DNA from: Roseivivax sediminis
Lineage (GTDB): Bacteria; Pseudomonadota; Alphaproteobacteria; Rhodobacterales; Rhodobacteraceae
Assembly (NCBI RefSeq): GCF_900112685.1
Contig: NZ_FOMS01000001.1
Span: forward strand, 248,001-312,000
DNA length: 64,000 bases
Direction: 5' to 3'
A program made the position numbers and the translations under genes. Positions 1 through 10,602 of the stretch are shown here, one piece after another (the stretch's first letter is position 1; each line of letters starts with the position of its first letter). Below the pieces are notes generated by a model, which saw only the letters and a program-made list of their open reading frames with translations, did no database searches and was not told where the DNA came from.

Positions 1-309
1 ATCGCCATCGACCAGACCGCCACAGTGGACGATTCCACCACGAGCGCGATCATCGCCCGCACCGTGACCGTCGCGGCGAGTCCCCAGCAGGTCGCCGCGC
101 TGGCCCAGGCGCAATCGACCGGCAACCTGTCGCTGTCGCTGATGGCGCCGGACGACGACACCATCGCCGAGGCGATCGAGGTCGACCAGCGCGCCCTGCT
201 CGGGATCGAGGCGACCACCGCCACCAAGACCAAGGCGCCCGAGGTCTGCACCATCCGCACCCGCCGCGGCTCCGAGGTGGTGGAAATCCCGATCCCCTGC
301 ACGAACTGA
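1..309 (+). CDS. cpaB: Flp pilus assembly protein CpaB/RcpC, C-terminal part (cut by window start)
   Basis: The frame is open from base 1 and ends with TGA at 307-309, so only the last 102 residues are present. CpaB is a periplasmic/outer-membrane-associated factor that works with the CpaC secretin in Flp/Tad pilus export. The visible part has the alternating small and hydrophobic residues of a CpaB C-terminal domain (for example RTVTVAASPQQVAALAQAQ, then LSLMAPDD). The last residues, with CTIRTRRGSEVVEIPIPC, carry two cysteines. The family call rests mainly on position, directly before cpaC and the rest of a tad locus, plus the general sequence pattern. An ATG at base 25 is internal and is not a start. 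Confidence 0.8.
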   Translation: MAIDQTATVDDSTTSAIIARTVTVAASPQQVAALAQAQSTGNLSLSLMAPDDDTIAEAIEVDQRALLGIEATTATKTKAPEVCTIRTRRGSEVVEIPIPCTN

Positions 310-334
310 CACCGTTTCAATGACTTGCAGGAAG

Positions 335-356
335 GCGCCCCACGGGGCGCTTTTTT
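335..356 (+). terminator. Rho-independent terminator after cpaB
   Basis: GCGCCC and GGGCGC flank a CACG loop and are followed at once by six T residues. It lies 26 bases after the cpaB stop. It suggests that cpaC downstream may be transcribed mainly from its own promoter, or by read-through. Confidence 0.8.
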
Positions 357-513
357 CATTTAAAACCGCAAAATCCCGTCTGTTGCCGCTTGTCCACATA
401 AATACCGCCCGCAAACCCTTTGATTCTTGCAATGATTCTGTTTGTCCCGCACTCTCCCGCAAAATGCGGGCGGCAAGACCTGCATCTGAGGCGTGATCGG
501 AAAGGCAGGTCAC

Positions 514-1929
514 ATGAACATCGACAGGATCCTGAAGGCGGCCCTGATGGGGCTGGCCCTCGCCGCTGCGCCCTTGGCGGTGCCGGCGCCGGAGGCTCAG
601 AGCCTGCGGGTGGTGCAGGGCAGCGTCGGCCGCACGCTCAACGTGCCGATGAACCGCGCCGTCGTGGTCGAAAGCGAAACCGCCTTTGCCGAGCTGTCCA
701 TCGCCAATCCCGCCATCGCCGACATCTCGTCGCTCTCCGACCGCACGATCTACGTTCTCGGCAAGGCGCCCGGCACCACGACGCTGACCATCCTCGACGA
801 GAACGGCCGGCTGATCTCCAATGTCGACGTGCGCGTCGCCGCGGACGTCACCGAGTTCAAGGAACGCCTGCGCCAGATCCTTCCGGGCGAAGAGATCGAG
901 GTGCGCACCGCCAATGACGGCATAGTGCTGTCGGGCACGGTCTCCTCGGTGCAGAAGCTCGACCGCGCGCTTGAACTGGCACAGCGCTACGCACCGGAAC
1001 GGGTGTCGAACCTGATGACCGTGGGCGGCGTGCAGCAAGTGATGCTGAAGGTCCGGTTCGCGGAGATGCAGCGCTCCGTCTCCAAGGCGCTGCGCTCCTC
1101 CCTTTCGATCATCGGCAGCGGATTCGGCGGCGATCTCGGCGTGCGCGCAGGAACCGGAAACCAGGTCGGCAACACGTCGGTGGGGGCCGCAACACCAGGC
1201 GGCGACGCGCAGGGGGCCTCTCTCCTCGGCTTCGACGTCGGCGGGCTCGAGGTCGGCATCCTTCTCGAAGCCCTCGAGTCCAAGGGCGTCGTGAGAACCC
1301 TCGCGGAACCGAACCTCACCGCCCTGTCGGGGCAGGAGGCACGTTTCCTGGCCGGCGGCGAATACCCCATCCCCGTCGCGCAGGAAGAGGGCGCGATCTC
1401 TGTCGAGTTCAAGCCGTTCGGGATCGAGCTCGACTTCGTGCCGCGCGTGGTCGACGGCGACCTGATCAATCTCGAACTCAAGACCGCGGTGTCGGCCATC
1501 GATCCCGCGAACGGCATCCAGATCGACGCCTTCTCCATCGACGCGTTCTCGCGCCGCGAGGCGGCGACGACGGTGGAGTTGCGAGACGGCGAAAGCTTTG
1601 CCATCGCGGGGCTTCTGCAGGACGATTTCAGCGATCTCAACGGCCAGGTGCCGTGGCTCGGCGACGTGCCGGTCCTGGGCGCCCTCTTCCGCAGCGCCGA
1701 ATACCAGCGCAGCCAGACCGAGCTGGTAATCATCATCACCCCGCACCTCGTCACGCCCACCCGCGGCGAGGCGATGGCCCTGCCAACCGACCGCATCCGC
1801 CCGCCGACGGAGAAGGACCTGTTCCTCTACGGCCGCGTCACCGACGGCACGCGCCGCCCCAGACAGGGCGCCGCGGGCGAGGTTGCGCGGCAGGACTTCA
1901 ACGGCTCTTATGGCTACGTGATGGATTGA
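514..1929 (+). CDS. cpaC: Type II/III secretion-type secretin CpaC (Tad/Flp pilus outer-membrane channel)
   Basis: 471 residues. This outer-membrane secretin forms the pore through which the Flp pilus leaves the cell. A signal peptide (LMGLALAAAPLAVPAPEAQS) is followed by the N-terminal pilus/BON-like region (about residues 30-170). The secretin domain follows, with the typical VRTLAEPNLTALSGQEARFLAGGEYP signature split over about residues 265-290 and a VPWLGDVPVLGALFRS / LVIIITPHLV end. The ATG at 514 is preferred over GTG at 493 because GGAAAGG lies at 499-505, a good distance ahead. It follows cpaB and a terminator and is 20 bases ahead of the lipoprotein gene. Confidence 0.93.
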   Translation: MNIDRILKAALMGLALAAAPLAVPAPEAQSLRVVQGSVGRTLNVPMNRAVVVESETAFAELSIANPAIADISSLSDRTIYVLGKAPGTTTLTILDENGRLISNVDVRVAADVTEFKERLRQILPGEEIEVRTANDGIVLSGTVSSVQKLDRALELAQRYAPERVSNLMTVGGVQQVMLKVRFAEMQRSVSKALRSSLSIIGSGFGGDLGVRAGTGNQVGNTSVGAATPGGDAQGASLLGFDVGGLEVGILLEALESKGVVRTLAEPNLTALSGQEARFLAGGEYPIPVAQEEGAISVEFKPFGIELDFVPRVVDGDLINLELKTAVSAIDPANGIQIDAFSIDAFSRREAATTVELRDGESFAIAGLLQDDFSDLNGQVPWLGDVPVLGALFRSAEYQRSQTELVIIITPHLVTPTRGEAMALPTDRIRPPTEKDLFLYGRVTDGTRRPRQGAAGEVARQDFNGSYGYVMD

Positions 1930-1949
1930 CGATGGCGAGGGGGCACAGC

Positions 1950-2624
1950 ATGCGCGGATTTATCATTACCGCCGGGTGCCTCGCCGGGCTGTCCGCCTGC
2001 GGCGACGCCGGCCGCGACCCCGTCTATACGCAGTTCCACCGCGAGACCGGCGCGCTGATCGACACCGGCGCCTTCGGCGAGGCCACCCGGGCGAACATGG
2101 CCCGGATGAGCGGCGAGGCGCACTACACCTACGACCTCGCGCAGCGCTTCGCCACCGAGGTGATGACCACCGTCAACTTCGCCTTCAATTCGGCGCAGCT
2201 CGATGCCGGCGCGCGCGACACGCTGCGCGAACAGGCGCACTGGATCCGTCAGTTTCCCGAGGTCCGATTCCGGGTCTACGGGCACACCGACCTCGTCGGC
2301 TCGGACAGCTACAACAAGGCGCTCGGCCTGAAACGCGCGCAGGCGGTGGTCGCCTATCTCGGCCAGCAGGGTGTAAGCCTGTCGCGACTCGAAGCCGTGG
2401 TCAGCGAGGGCGAGACCCAACCGCTGATCGTCACCGAGGGGCGCGAACGGCGCAATCGCCGCACGGTGACCGAGGTGTCCGGCTTCGTGCAAGGCCATCC
2501 CACCGTCCTCGACGGCAAGTACGCCCAGGTCATCTACCGCGACTACGTGCGCAGCGCGCAGCCGGCAACGACGCTCGCCTCGGGCGATGTCAGCACGATC
2601 GGCAGCGGCGGCGGCGGCGGCTGA
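1950..2624 (+). CDS. OmpA-family lipoprotein of the Tad locus
   Basis: 224 residues. The start has a lipoprotein signal (MRGFIITAGCLAGLSAC), so the protein is probably lipid-anchored through the Cys of LSAC. Residues about 80-175 form an OmpA C-terminal, peptidoglycan-binding domain, with NFAFNSAQLD, the VYGHTDLVGSDSYNKALGLKRA core and an RRNRRT motif. The start at 1950 has GAGGGGG at 1937-1943; an in-frame ATG at 1932 is possible but would place six extra residues ahead of the signal. OmpA-type genes are often found beside cpaC in alphaproteobacterial tad loci, where they may anchor the secretin to the wall. The tail is glycine-rich (GSGGGGG). Family is certain, exact role inferred. Confidence 0.88.
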   Translation: MRGFIITAGCLAGLSACGDAGRDPVYTQFHRETGALIDTGAFGEATRANMARMSGEAHYTYDLAQRFATEVMTTVNFAFNSAQLDAGARDTLREQAHWIRQFPEVRFRVYGHTDLVGSDSYNKALGLKRAQAVVAYLGQQGVSLSRLEAVVSEGETQPLIVTEGRERRNRRTVTEVSGFVQGHPTVLDGKYAQVIYRDYVRSAQPATTLASGDVSTIGSGGGGG

Positions 2625-2858
2625 TCGCCCCTGACCAGGCGGCTACCCCCTCCGGACCGTACCTGCGCATCGTACAATCACGATAATTTCGTCCAAATGT
2701 TGCCCCCATTCAGGGGCAAGCATCGGGCATGGACGCATGGCCTGCCGAGTTTCCAGAAAGCGGAGACCCGGCCGCCACGCGCCCTGCCCCGCCGCGCGCC
2801 ACGCCGCCGGCCCGCCCGCTCCCGCAGGCGGCAAGAGAACACGAAGGATGTGAGGCAC

Positions 2859-4106
2859 ATGACGCTCAGCACAGCCCAGACTGCCGAGTTCGCTCCGGTC
2901 CGCGCCTGCACGGTCAGCCGCGACGTTCAGCTGTTCGACCTGCTGATCGAGGACATGGAGCAGATCCTCGGTGAAGCCTGGGGCGATCTCGGCCTCGCCG
3001 AGGCGCTGACCTTCCTTGGCCAGACCGAGGCGGCATCGCTGGAGTTCATCGCGCTGGCCATCGACGACACCGACGAAGAGGATATCGACAGGCTCGACGC
3101 GCTGATCGCCGCCGCCAAGCGGCGCGGCATCAAGGTGGTGCTGATCGCCGAGGACGTAACGCCGGCGGCGCTGCACCGGCTGCTCAGGAACGGCGCCGAC
3201 GAATTCGTGCCCTATCCCCTTCCGGAGGGCGAACTTGCCGCCGCGGTCGAACGGCTGCACCGGCCCGAACCTTCCGTGCTCGCGCAGCCGCAGGACGGGC
3301 CCGCGGTGCAATTGACCCAGGGCGGCGACGGCGTACTGGTCGCCGTTCAGGGCATGGCCGGCGGCGTCGGCGCGACGACCTTCGCCGTCAACCTGGCCTG
3401 GGAACTCGCCACGGTCGTCAAGGACAGGGAAAAGGCGCCGCGCGTCTGCCTTCTGGATCTCGGCCTGCAATTCGGATCGGCCGCGACGTATCTGGACCTG
3501 CCGCGCAAGGAACCGGTGCTGGAGGTCCTGTCGGACATCGACGCGCTCGACGCGGAGACCTTCGCCCAGGCACTCGTCAATTTCGACGACCGCATGCAGG
3601 TGCTCACCGCTCCGCCCGACCTCGTCCCGCTCGACCTCGTCGGGCCGGCGGAGGTGCAGAAGCTCATCGATCTCGCCTGCGAGCATTTCGACTTCGTCGT
3701 CGTCGATCTGCCGAACGCGGTGGTGCAATGGTCGGAAACCGTGCTGACCACCGCGCAGGTCTACTTCGCGCTGGTCGAACTCGACATGCGCTCGGCCCAG
3801 AACACGCTGCGGCTGAAGCGCGCGCTGCAATCGGAGGACCTGCCCTTCGAGAAACTGCGCTTCGTGCTGAACCGGGCGCCGAAATTCACCGACCTGCAAG
3901 GCAAGAGCCGCGCCAAGCGCATGGCCGAAAGCCTCGGCATCTCGCTCGACCTGCATCTGCCCGACGGCGGGCGCGTGGTGTCGCAGGCCTGCGATCACGG
4001 CCTGCCGCTGGCCAGCCAAGCCGCAAAGAACCCGCTGCGGCGCGAGATCGCAAAGCTCGCGCAATCGCTCTACGCCGTCGGCCAATCCGACGCCGACGCC
4101 GCCTGA
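2859..4106 (+). CDS. cpaE: CpaE/TadZ-family pilus assembly ATPase (MinD-like)
   Basis: 415 residues. CpaE/TadZ places the Tad pilus machine in the cell. The N-terminal ~130 residues look like an atypical receiver domain (ALHRLLRNGADEFVPYPL is a receiver-like end). The MinD/ParA-type domain starts with a deviant Walker A, MAGGVGATT at about residues 164-172, and continues with VCLLDLGLQFGSAATYLDL and FDFVVVDLP. As in other CpaE proteins, the ParA signature lysine is missing. The start at 2859 is chosen because the MinD-like order is complete from there and an in-frame upstream stretch from 2697 has low-quality, arginine-rich sequence. AAGGA and GAGG lie just ahead. It is 14 bases from cpaF, so it is probably co-transcribed. 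Confidence 0.92.
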   Translation: MTLSTAQTAEFAPVRACTVSRDVQLFDLLIEDMEQILGEAWGDLGLAEALTFLGQTEAASLEFIALAIDDTDEEDIDRLDALIAAAKRRGIKVVLIAEDVTPAALHRLLRNGADEFVPYPLPEGELAAAVERLHRPEPSVLAQPQDGPAVQLTQGGDGVLVAVQGMAGGVGATTFAVNLAWELATVVKDREKAPRVCLLDLGLQFGSAATYLDLPRKEPVLEVLSDIDALDAETFAQALVNFDDRMQVLTAPPDLVPLDLVGPAEVQKLIDLACEHFDFVVVDLPNAVVQWSETVLTTAQVYFALVELDMRSAQNTLRLKRALQSEDLPFEKLRFVLNRAPKFTDLQGKSRAKRMAESLGISLDLHLPDGGRVVSQACDHGLPLASQAAKNPLRREIAKLAQSLYAVGQSDADAA

Positions 4107-4120
4107 GGGGATAGGACAGG

Positions 4121-5560
<1,440 letters not shown>

Positions 5561-5564
5561 GGCC

Positions 5565-6527
5565 ATGAGCGTCGAATTCATCATCTACGGGCTGATCTTC
5601 ATCGCCGTGCTCGGCCTGGTCGAGGGCATCTACCTCGTCACCTTCGGCAAGTCGATCAGCCTCAATTCCAAGGTCAACCGGCGGCTCGAGATGCTCGATC
5701 GCGGCAGCCGCCGCGACGAGGTTCTGGCCACGCTCCGCAAGGAGCTCGACCAGCATCTCGATAGCCGGTCGATCCCGCTCTATTCGCTGCTGTCGGACCG
5801 GGCGCAGAAGGCCGCGATCGCCTTCACGCCGAAACAGCTCATCCTGCTGATGGTCGCGGTCAGCGGCCTCGCTTTCGTCGGGCTGACCGTCGGCACGGAG
5901 GCGTCGCTGGGCGTGCGCGTGCTCATGGGTGTCGCCTTCGGGGTCGGCGGCGTTTACACGTGGCTCAACCACAAGGCCAACAAGCGCCTCGCGATGATCG
6001 AGGAACAGCTGCCCGACGCGGTGGAGCTGATGGTGCGCAGCTTGCGGGTCGGCCACCCCTTCTCCTCGGCCATTTCCATCGTCTCCAAGGAGATCAAGGA
6101 CCCGCTGGCGACGGAATTCGGCATCATCTCCGACGAAGCCGCCTATGGCCGCGACATGGGCGAGGCGCTCAAGCACATGGCCGAGCGGCTCGACATGCAG
6201 GACCTTCGCTTCCTCGCCGTCGCGGTGACGATCCAGCAGCAATCTGGCGGCAACCTGGCCGAGATCCTCGAGGGCCTCGCCAAGGTGATCCGCGCGCGCT
6301 TCCGTCTCTTCCGCAAGGTCAAGGCGATCACGGCAGAGGCGAAGTGGTCGGGCAAGTTCCTGTCGGGCTTCCCCCTGGCCGCCTTGGCGCTCATCCAGCT
6401 GACCAAGCCGGATTACTACGACGACGTTCTGGACCACCCCTGGTTCATCCCGTGCTGCTTCATTGTCGCCATCATGCTGGTGGTGAACCTTTTCGTGATG
6501 CGCATGCTCACCAACATCAAGGTCTGA
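5565..6527 (+). CDS. tadB: Tad pilus inner-membrane platform protein TadB
   Basis: 320 residues with a type II secretion F domain. There is one N-terminal transmembrane segment (FIIYGLIFIAVLGLVEGIYL), a pair near residues 85-130, and two at the C-terminus. The cytoplasmic T2SSF part contains LPDAVELMVRSLRVGHPFSSAI and the QQQSGGNLAEILEGLA signature. With TadC it forms the inner-membrane platform on which CpaF acts. It is joined to cpaF (4-base gap) and tadC (13-base gap). Confidence 0.94.
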   Translation: MSVEFIIYGLIFIAVLGLVEGIYLVTFGKSISLNSKVNRRLEMLDRGSRRDEVLATLRKELDQHLDSRSIPLYSLLSDRAQKAAIAFTPKQLILLMVAVSGLAFVGLTVGTEASLGVRVLMGVAFGVGGVYTWLNHKANKRLAMIEEQLPDAVELMVRSLRVGHPFSSAISIVSKEIKDPLATEFGIISDEAAYGRDMGEALKHMAERLDMQDLRFLAVAVTIQQQSGGNLAEILEGLAKVIRARFRLFRKVKAITAEAKWSGKFLSGFPLAALALIQLTKPDYYDDVLDHPWFIPCCFIVAIMLVVNLFVMRMLTNIKV

Positions 6528-6540
6528 GAGGCCGCCGGAC

Positions 6541-7509
6541 ATGCTCGACCAAATCAATACCCAGATCGTCGACCTTCTCGGCCCGGCCGGTCCGCTGATC
6601 GTCGTCGGCGGCCTTGCCTTCGTGTTGCTGCTGGCCTGCATCCCGATGATGCTCTCGGCCAAGCCAGACCCGCTGGACAAGCTGGCCAGCGACAGCCGCA
6701 ACCGGCTGGAGGCGGAAACGCGGCAGGTGCTGCGCGAGACAGCCAAGAACGACAAGCTCAACAAGTACGCCCAGTTCCTCGAACCCCAGGACGTCAAGGA
6801 ATACAGCGACATCAAGCTGACACTGTTGCAGGCGGGCTATCGCGGCAAGGAGGCTGTGCGGCTCTACTACTTCCTGCAATTCGCGCTCGGCCTGGGACTG
6901 CTGGCCTGCGGACTGGCCTATTACCTGCTGTTCATGGGTCCCGACGCCACGCCCAAGCAGATGGCAATGTACATCCTCGGCCCCGGCTTCGTCGGCTACT
7001 ACGCTCCGAAATACTGGGTCACCAAACGCGTGCAGGAGCGCCAGCAGACGATCCAGGACGGCTTTCCCGACGCGCTCGACATGATGCTGGTCTGCGTCGA
7101 GGCCGGACAGTCCATGGATCAGGCCATCGTGCGCATCTCGAAGGAGCTTCGACCGTCCTATCCGCCGCTCGCCGAGGAATTCCAGCTCGTCAGCTACGAG
7201 ATGAAGGCCGGCAAGGACAAAGCGGCGGTGCTCAACGACATGTCCGAACGCTGCGGCGTGCAGGACGTGTCCTCCTTTGTCACCGTGCTGAACCAGTCGG
7301 CCTCCTTCGGCACCTCTGTCGCCGACGCGCTGCGGGTCTATGCCTCGGAAATGCGTGACAAGCGCGTGATGCGCGCCGAGGAAAAGGCAAACAAGTTGCC
7401 AACCAAGATGACATTGACCACGATGATGTTCACGGTGCCGCCGCTGCTGATCATCCTGGTCGGCCCCTCGGCGGTGGGCATCACGGAGATGGGCAATATG
7501 GGCAACTGA
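6541..7509 (+). CDS. tadC: Tad pilus inner-membrane platform protein TadC
   Basis: 322 residues, the second T2SSF-domain protein of the locus and TadB's partner. It has transmembrane segments near residues 18-38 and 112-155 and at the C-terminus (LTTMMFTVPPLLIILVGPSAV). The F-domain core is GFPDALDMMLVCVEAGQSMDQAIVRI and VLNQSASFGTSVADALRVYASEMRDKRVMRAEEKANKLP (key residues at about 178-290). Gene order tadB-tadC-tadD supports the assignment. Confidence 0.94.
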   Translation: MLDQINTQIVDLLGPAGPLIVVGGLAFVLLLACIPMMLSAKPDPLDKLASDSRNRLEAETRQVLRETAKNDKLNKYAQFLEPQDVKEYSDIKLTLLQAGYRGKEAVRLYYFLQFALGLGLLACGLAYYLLFMGPDATPKQMAMYILGPGFVGYYAPKYWVTKRVQERQQTIQDGFPDALDMMLVCVEAGQSMDQAIVRISKELRPSYPPLAEEFQLVSYEMKAGKDKAAVLNDMSERCGVQDVSSFVTVLNQSASFGTSVADALRVYASEMRDKRVMRAEEKANKLPTKMTLTTMMFTVPPLLIILVGPSAVGITEMGNMGN

Positions 7510-7513
7510 CCGC

Positions 7514-8068
7514 GTGCGCATGGCACCGACCCTGTCGCTGCTGATCGGACTGGCCGCCTGTTCACCGGGCGGCTTTTCCGAATCCGGCGACCGGCTGTTC
7601 GCCCCCACCGCCGACCCGCGCGGGCAGGCCGTGGACGGCCTCCTCGTCGGCCACCGCCTGATGGACGCCAACGAACACGAGCTGGCGCTCGAGGCCTATA
7701 TCCGTGCCGCCGGGCGGCAGGGACTGACCGGAGAGGTGCTGTCGGGCATCGGCTCGGCCAATCTCGCGCTCGGCCGTCTGAACCAGGCCGAGCGGCAACT
7801 GCGCCGTGCGGTGAAGACCGACGCGGCCAACCCGGAGGTCTGGAACAACCTCGGCGTGGTGCTGATCGAGCGCGGCAAGACCTCCGAAGCTTCCGAAATC
7901 TTCCGGCGGGCCTACGCACTCGACAATGGCGAAAGTGACGCAATCCGCGACAATCTTCGGCTGGCGCTCGAAAAGCTGGACAAGTCCCGATATGCTTCCG
8001 GCGAGGCAGACGACTTCAGGCTCGTGCGGCGCGGTACAGGGGAATACCTCATCCGCAACGCGAGATAG
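7514..8068 (+). CDS. tadD: TadD-type TPR lipoprotein
   Basis: 184 residues from GTG at 7514; an ATG two codons later (7520) is an equally good start. The N-terminus is a lipoprotein signal (LSLLIGLAAC). The rest has tetratricopeptide repeats: EHELALEAYIRAAGRQ, LNQAERQLRRAVKTD, and PEVWNNLGVVLIERGKTSEASEIFRRAYALD. TadD proteins are TPR pilot-like factors needed for pilus assembly. It starts 4 bases after tadC, so translation is probably coupled. Confidence 0.87.
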   Translation: MRMAPTLSLLIGLAACSPGGFSESGDRLFAPTADPRGQAVDGLLVGHRLMDANEHELALEAYIRAAGRQGLTGEVLSGIGSANLALGRLNQAERQLRRAVKTDAANPEVWNNLGVVLIERGKTSEASEIFRRAYALDNGESDAIRDNLRLALEKLDKSRYASGEADDFRLVRRGTGEYLIRNAR

Positions 8069-8101
8069 CGGGCCCCGAGCAGCAGCGAAGGACGCAGGAA
8101 T

Positions 8102-8977
8102 ATGCGCCACCCCATCCTTGCCGCCCTCTGCATCGCAGGGGCGACCGGCCTGTCGGGATGCGAAACGCTCCCCTTCGGTCAGAATTCCGCAGACGAAACG
8201 GTGGAACGGGCCTTCCAGGGCGTGAACGCGGTCGACGGCGCGAACCTCAACGAGGTCATGCTGCAATCGGCCGACCCCGAGGAAGCTGTGCGCTACTTTC
8301 AGCGCTCCACCGCGCAGGAACCGGGGCGCATCGACTACCAGCGCGGGCTCGCCCGAAGCCTCGTGCGCTCCAAGCGTATCACCGAGGGCGTCGCGGCCTG
8401 GGAAAAGGTGTCCGGGCATCCGGACGCGACCGAGGCCGACCGGGTGGAACTGGCTGACGCGTTGATCCGCGGCGGCGAGTGGGAGCGCGCCGAAGCGGCG
8501 CTTGGCGCGATCCCCCCGACGCATGAGACCTTCAAGCGCTACCGGCTCGAGGCGATGATCGCCGACTACAACGAGCAATGGGACAAGGCCGACAGCTTCT
8601 ACGAAATCGCCGTGGGCCTGACCACCACGCCGGCGAGCGTGATGAACAACTGGGGCTATTCCAAGCTGACCCGCGGCGCCCATTCCGAGGCCGAGCGCCT
8701 GTTCACCGAGGCGATCCAGCGCGACGGCAGCCTCTTCACGGCAAAGAACAACCTGATGCTGGCCCGGTCGGCCCAGGGCAATTACGCCCTGCCGCCGATC
8801 TCCATGACGCAGACCGAACGGGCGGAGCTTCTGCACACGCTGGGACTCGCCGCGATCAAGCGCGGCGACGTGGCCATCGGCAAGGGGCTGCTGGAGGACG
8901 CGCTGGAGACCCATCCGCAACATTTCGAGGCCGCATCGCGCGCGCTCGACGCGCTGGGATCGACCGCGACCAACTGA
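8102..8977 (+). CDS. Second TPR lipoprotein of the Tad locus
   Basis: 291 residues. The signal MRHPILAALCIAGATGLSGC gives a lipoprotein. TPR-like units follow: EEAVRYFQRSTAQEPGRIDY, the WEKVSGHPDATEADRVELAD region, ASVMNNWGYSKLTRGAHSEAERLFTEAI and AAIKRGDVAIGKGLLEDALE. It is distinct from the preceding TadD-like gene, so the locus carries two TPR lipoproteins, as in several Rhodobacterales tad clusters. It probably helps assemble the outer-membrane part. GAAGGACGCAGGAAT lies before the ATG. Confidence 0.85.
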   Translation: MRHPILAALCIAGATGLSGCETLPFGQNSADETVERAFQGVNAVDGANLNEVMLQSADPEEAVRYFQRSTAQEPGRIDYQRGLARSLVRSKRITEGVAAWEKVSGHPDATEADRVELADALIRGGEWERAEAALGAIPPTHETFKRYRLEAMIADYNEQWDKADSFYEIAVGLTTTPASVMNNWGYSKLTRGAHSEAERLFTEAIQRDGSLFTAKNNLMLARSAQGNYALPPISMTQTERAELLHTLGLAAIKRGDVAIGKGLLEDALETHPQHFEAASRALDALGSTATN

Positions 8978-9013
8978 CCGGGCCGCCGCCCGCCCGCAAG
9001 GGAGAGTTCCGCA

Positions 9014-9508
9014 ATGGACATCACCGCCGCCTCGGCGCTCTGGTTCCTGCCCTTCGTGGCGCCGATCTGCCTGTGGGTCTGCTACACCGACATGAAGTGG
9101 ATGAAGATCACCAACCGCACGGTCGCCGTGCTGGCGGCGGTCTTCGCACTGGTGGGGCTCGTCGCCCTGCCCCTCGACGTCTACCTCTGGCGCTGGACGC
9201 ATCTCCTGGCGGTGCTGGTGGCCGGCGTGGCGCTGCACGCGGGCGGCGCGTTCGGCGCCGGGGACGCGAAGTTCGCCGCCGCTGCCGCGCCCTTCATCCA
9301 TCTCGGCGATCTGCGCCTGTTGCTCGTGCTCTTCGTCGCGACGCTGCTGGCGGCCTTCGTGGCCCATCGCGGCGCGCGGGCCATCGGCCTCAACCGGCTC
9401 GCTCCGGACTGGGTCAGCTGGACCAGCGGGTCGCGCTTTCCCATGGGCCTCGCGCTCGGCGGGACGCTGACGCTCTACCTCGCGTTCGGGATCGCCTTCG
9501 GACGCTGA
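9014..9508 (+). CDS. cpaA: Prepilin peptidase CpaA/TadV
   Basis: 164 residues, a short type IV prepilin peptidase (A24 family) that cleaves Flp prepilin leaders in the inner membrane. It lacks the methylase domain, as is usual for Tad-type enzymes. The two catalytic aspartates are visible in CYTDMKWMKITN (about residue 25) and GAGDAK (about residue 80). Several hydrophobic helices surround them. A ribosome site (GGGAGAG) precedes the ATG. It closes the plus-strand pilus block and is convergent with the next gene, only 3 bases away. Confidence 0.93.
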   Translation: MDITAASALWFLPFVAPICLWVCYTDMKWMKITNRTVAVLAAVFALVGLVALPLDVYLWRWTHLLAVLVAGVALHAGGAFGAGDAKFAAAAAPFIHLGDLRLLLVLFVATLLAAFVAHRGARAIGLNRLAPDWVSWTSGSRFPMGLALGGTLTLYLAFGIAFGR

Positions 9509-9511
9509 GCC

Positions 9512-9817
9512 TCAGGCGACGTTGCTGGTGACGCTGAGCCGGTAGTCGTGAAAGGCCCGCTCCCGCAGTGGCCGGAGCGCCTTGCGGCCGTCGGACGAGA
9601 GCATCGCCTCCACCCTGCCGCGATCGGGAAACTCCAGGACGAGGACGGAGGGCGGCGGATGCCCCTCGCCCTCCCCATGCACGGTGCGGATCGAGAACCG
9701 GGTGACCACGCGTCCTCCGGCCCTGTCGACGAGCCGCTGCGCCGCCTCCAGATATTCCGCGAGAGCCTGTGGATCGTCCTCATTCACGCTGAAGACAGAG
9801 ATTACCTTGACCGACAT
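9512..9817 (-). CDS. DUF1330-like small alpha/beta-barrel protein
   Basis: 101 residues from the ATG at 9817, which has GAGGACAAGGG ahead of it. A ferredoxin-like dimeric alpha-beta pattern is seen, with VISVFSVNEDDPQALAEYLEAA at the start and SVLVLEFPDRGRVEAMLSSDG and LRPLRERAFHDYRL near the end. This resembles DUF1330/NIPSNAP-type proteins, for which no general reaction is known. It lies 92 bases downstream of hisG on the same strand. Family assignment moderate; function unknown. Confidence 0.7.
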   Translation of the reverse strand: MSVKVISVFSVNEDDPQALAEYLEAAQRLVDRAGGRVVTRFSIRTVHGEGEGHPPPSVLVLEFPDRGRVEAMLSSDGRKALRPLRERAFHDYRLSVTSNVA

Positions 9818-9909
9818 CGCCCTTGTCCTCGAATCAAACGGGCAGGAGCGCTGCCACGCCCCCGCGAGGGACGCGGCGCGCCCCGTCCTGTCCGTCATCG
9901 CGCGGGCGG

Positions 9910-10602
9910 TCAGACGCCCAACCTCTCCAGCAGGGCCGAAAGCGTCGCGCGCTCAGCATTCGTCTTGCCGGCATGGCGCGCGCGAAACAGCGTCGCCTGG
10001 CTGCGCAGCACCGGTTCCTCGTCCAGCACCTTGAGGTGGTTGGCGCGCAGCGTCTCCCCGGTCGAGGTGATGTCCGCGATCGCCTCGGCGGTCAGGTTGG
10101 CCACCGTGCCTTCGGTCGCCCCCTGGCTGTCGACCAGTCGGTAATCGGCCACGCCGCCCCGGCGCAGGTAGTCGCGCACCAGCCTGTGATACTTCGTGGC
10201 GATCCGCAGCCGCTGGCCGTGCCGTGCGCGGAACGCAGCGGCTGCGGCATCGAGATCGTCGAGCGTGTCGACATCGACCCAGGCCTGCGGCACCGCGACG
10301 ATCAGGTCCGCGTGCCCGAAGCCGAGCACGGCCAGTTCCTCCACCGTCTGTTCCCACTGGACGAGATGTTCGCGCACGAGGTCCGTGCCTGTCACGCCGA
10401 GATGGATGCGCCCCGCCGCCAGCTCGCGCGGGATCTCTCCGGCCGACAGCAGCACCAGCGACACGCCGTCGATCCCCTCCACCGCGCCGGCGTATTCCCG
10501 CTCCGACCCCGTGCGCGAGAGGGTCACGCCGCGCGCCGCGAACCAGTCGAAGGTCTTTTCCATCAGCCGGCCCTTGGAGGGCACGCCAAGCTTCACGCTC
10601 AT
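9910..10602 (-). CDS. hisG: ATP phosphoribosyltransferase, short form catalytic subunit HisG
   Basis: 230 residues. It catalyses the first step of histidine synthesis, ATP + PRPP to phosphoribosyl-ATP. It starts [17 protein letters not shown] and contains DLVREHLVQWEQTVEELAVLG and the PRPP-site stretch ATEGTVANLTAEAIADITSTGETL (about residues 160-185). It lacks the C-terminal regulatory domain of long HisG and therefore needs HisZ, encoded directly upstream. The ATG overlaps the hisZ stop in ATGA. Confidence 0.95.
   Translation of the reverse strand: MSVKLGVPSKGRLMEKTFDWFAARGVTLSRTGSEREYAGAVEGIDGVSLVLLSAGEIPRELAAGRIHLGVTGTDLVREHLVQWEQTVEELAVLGFGHADLIVAVPQAWVDVDTLDDLDAAAAAFRARHGQRLRIATKYHRLVRDYLRRGGVADYRLVDSQGATEGTVANLTAEAIADITSTGETLRANHLKVLDEEPVLRSQATLFRARHAGKTNAERATLSALLERLGV

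Noticed and set aside
2643-4085. A 480-codon frame opposite cpaE
   Set aside because: Antisense to a well supported MinD-like gene; no start signal or motif.
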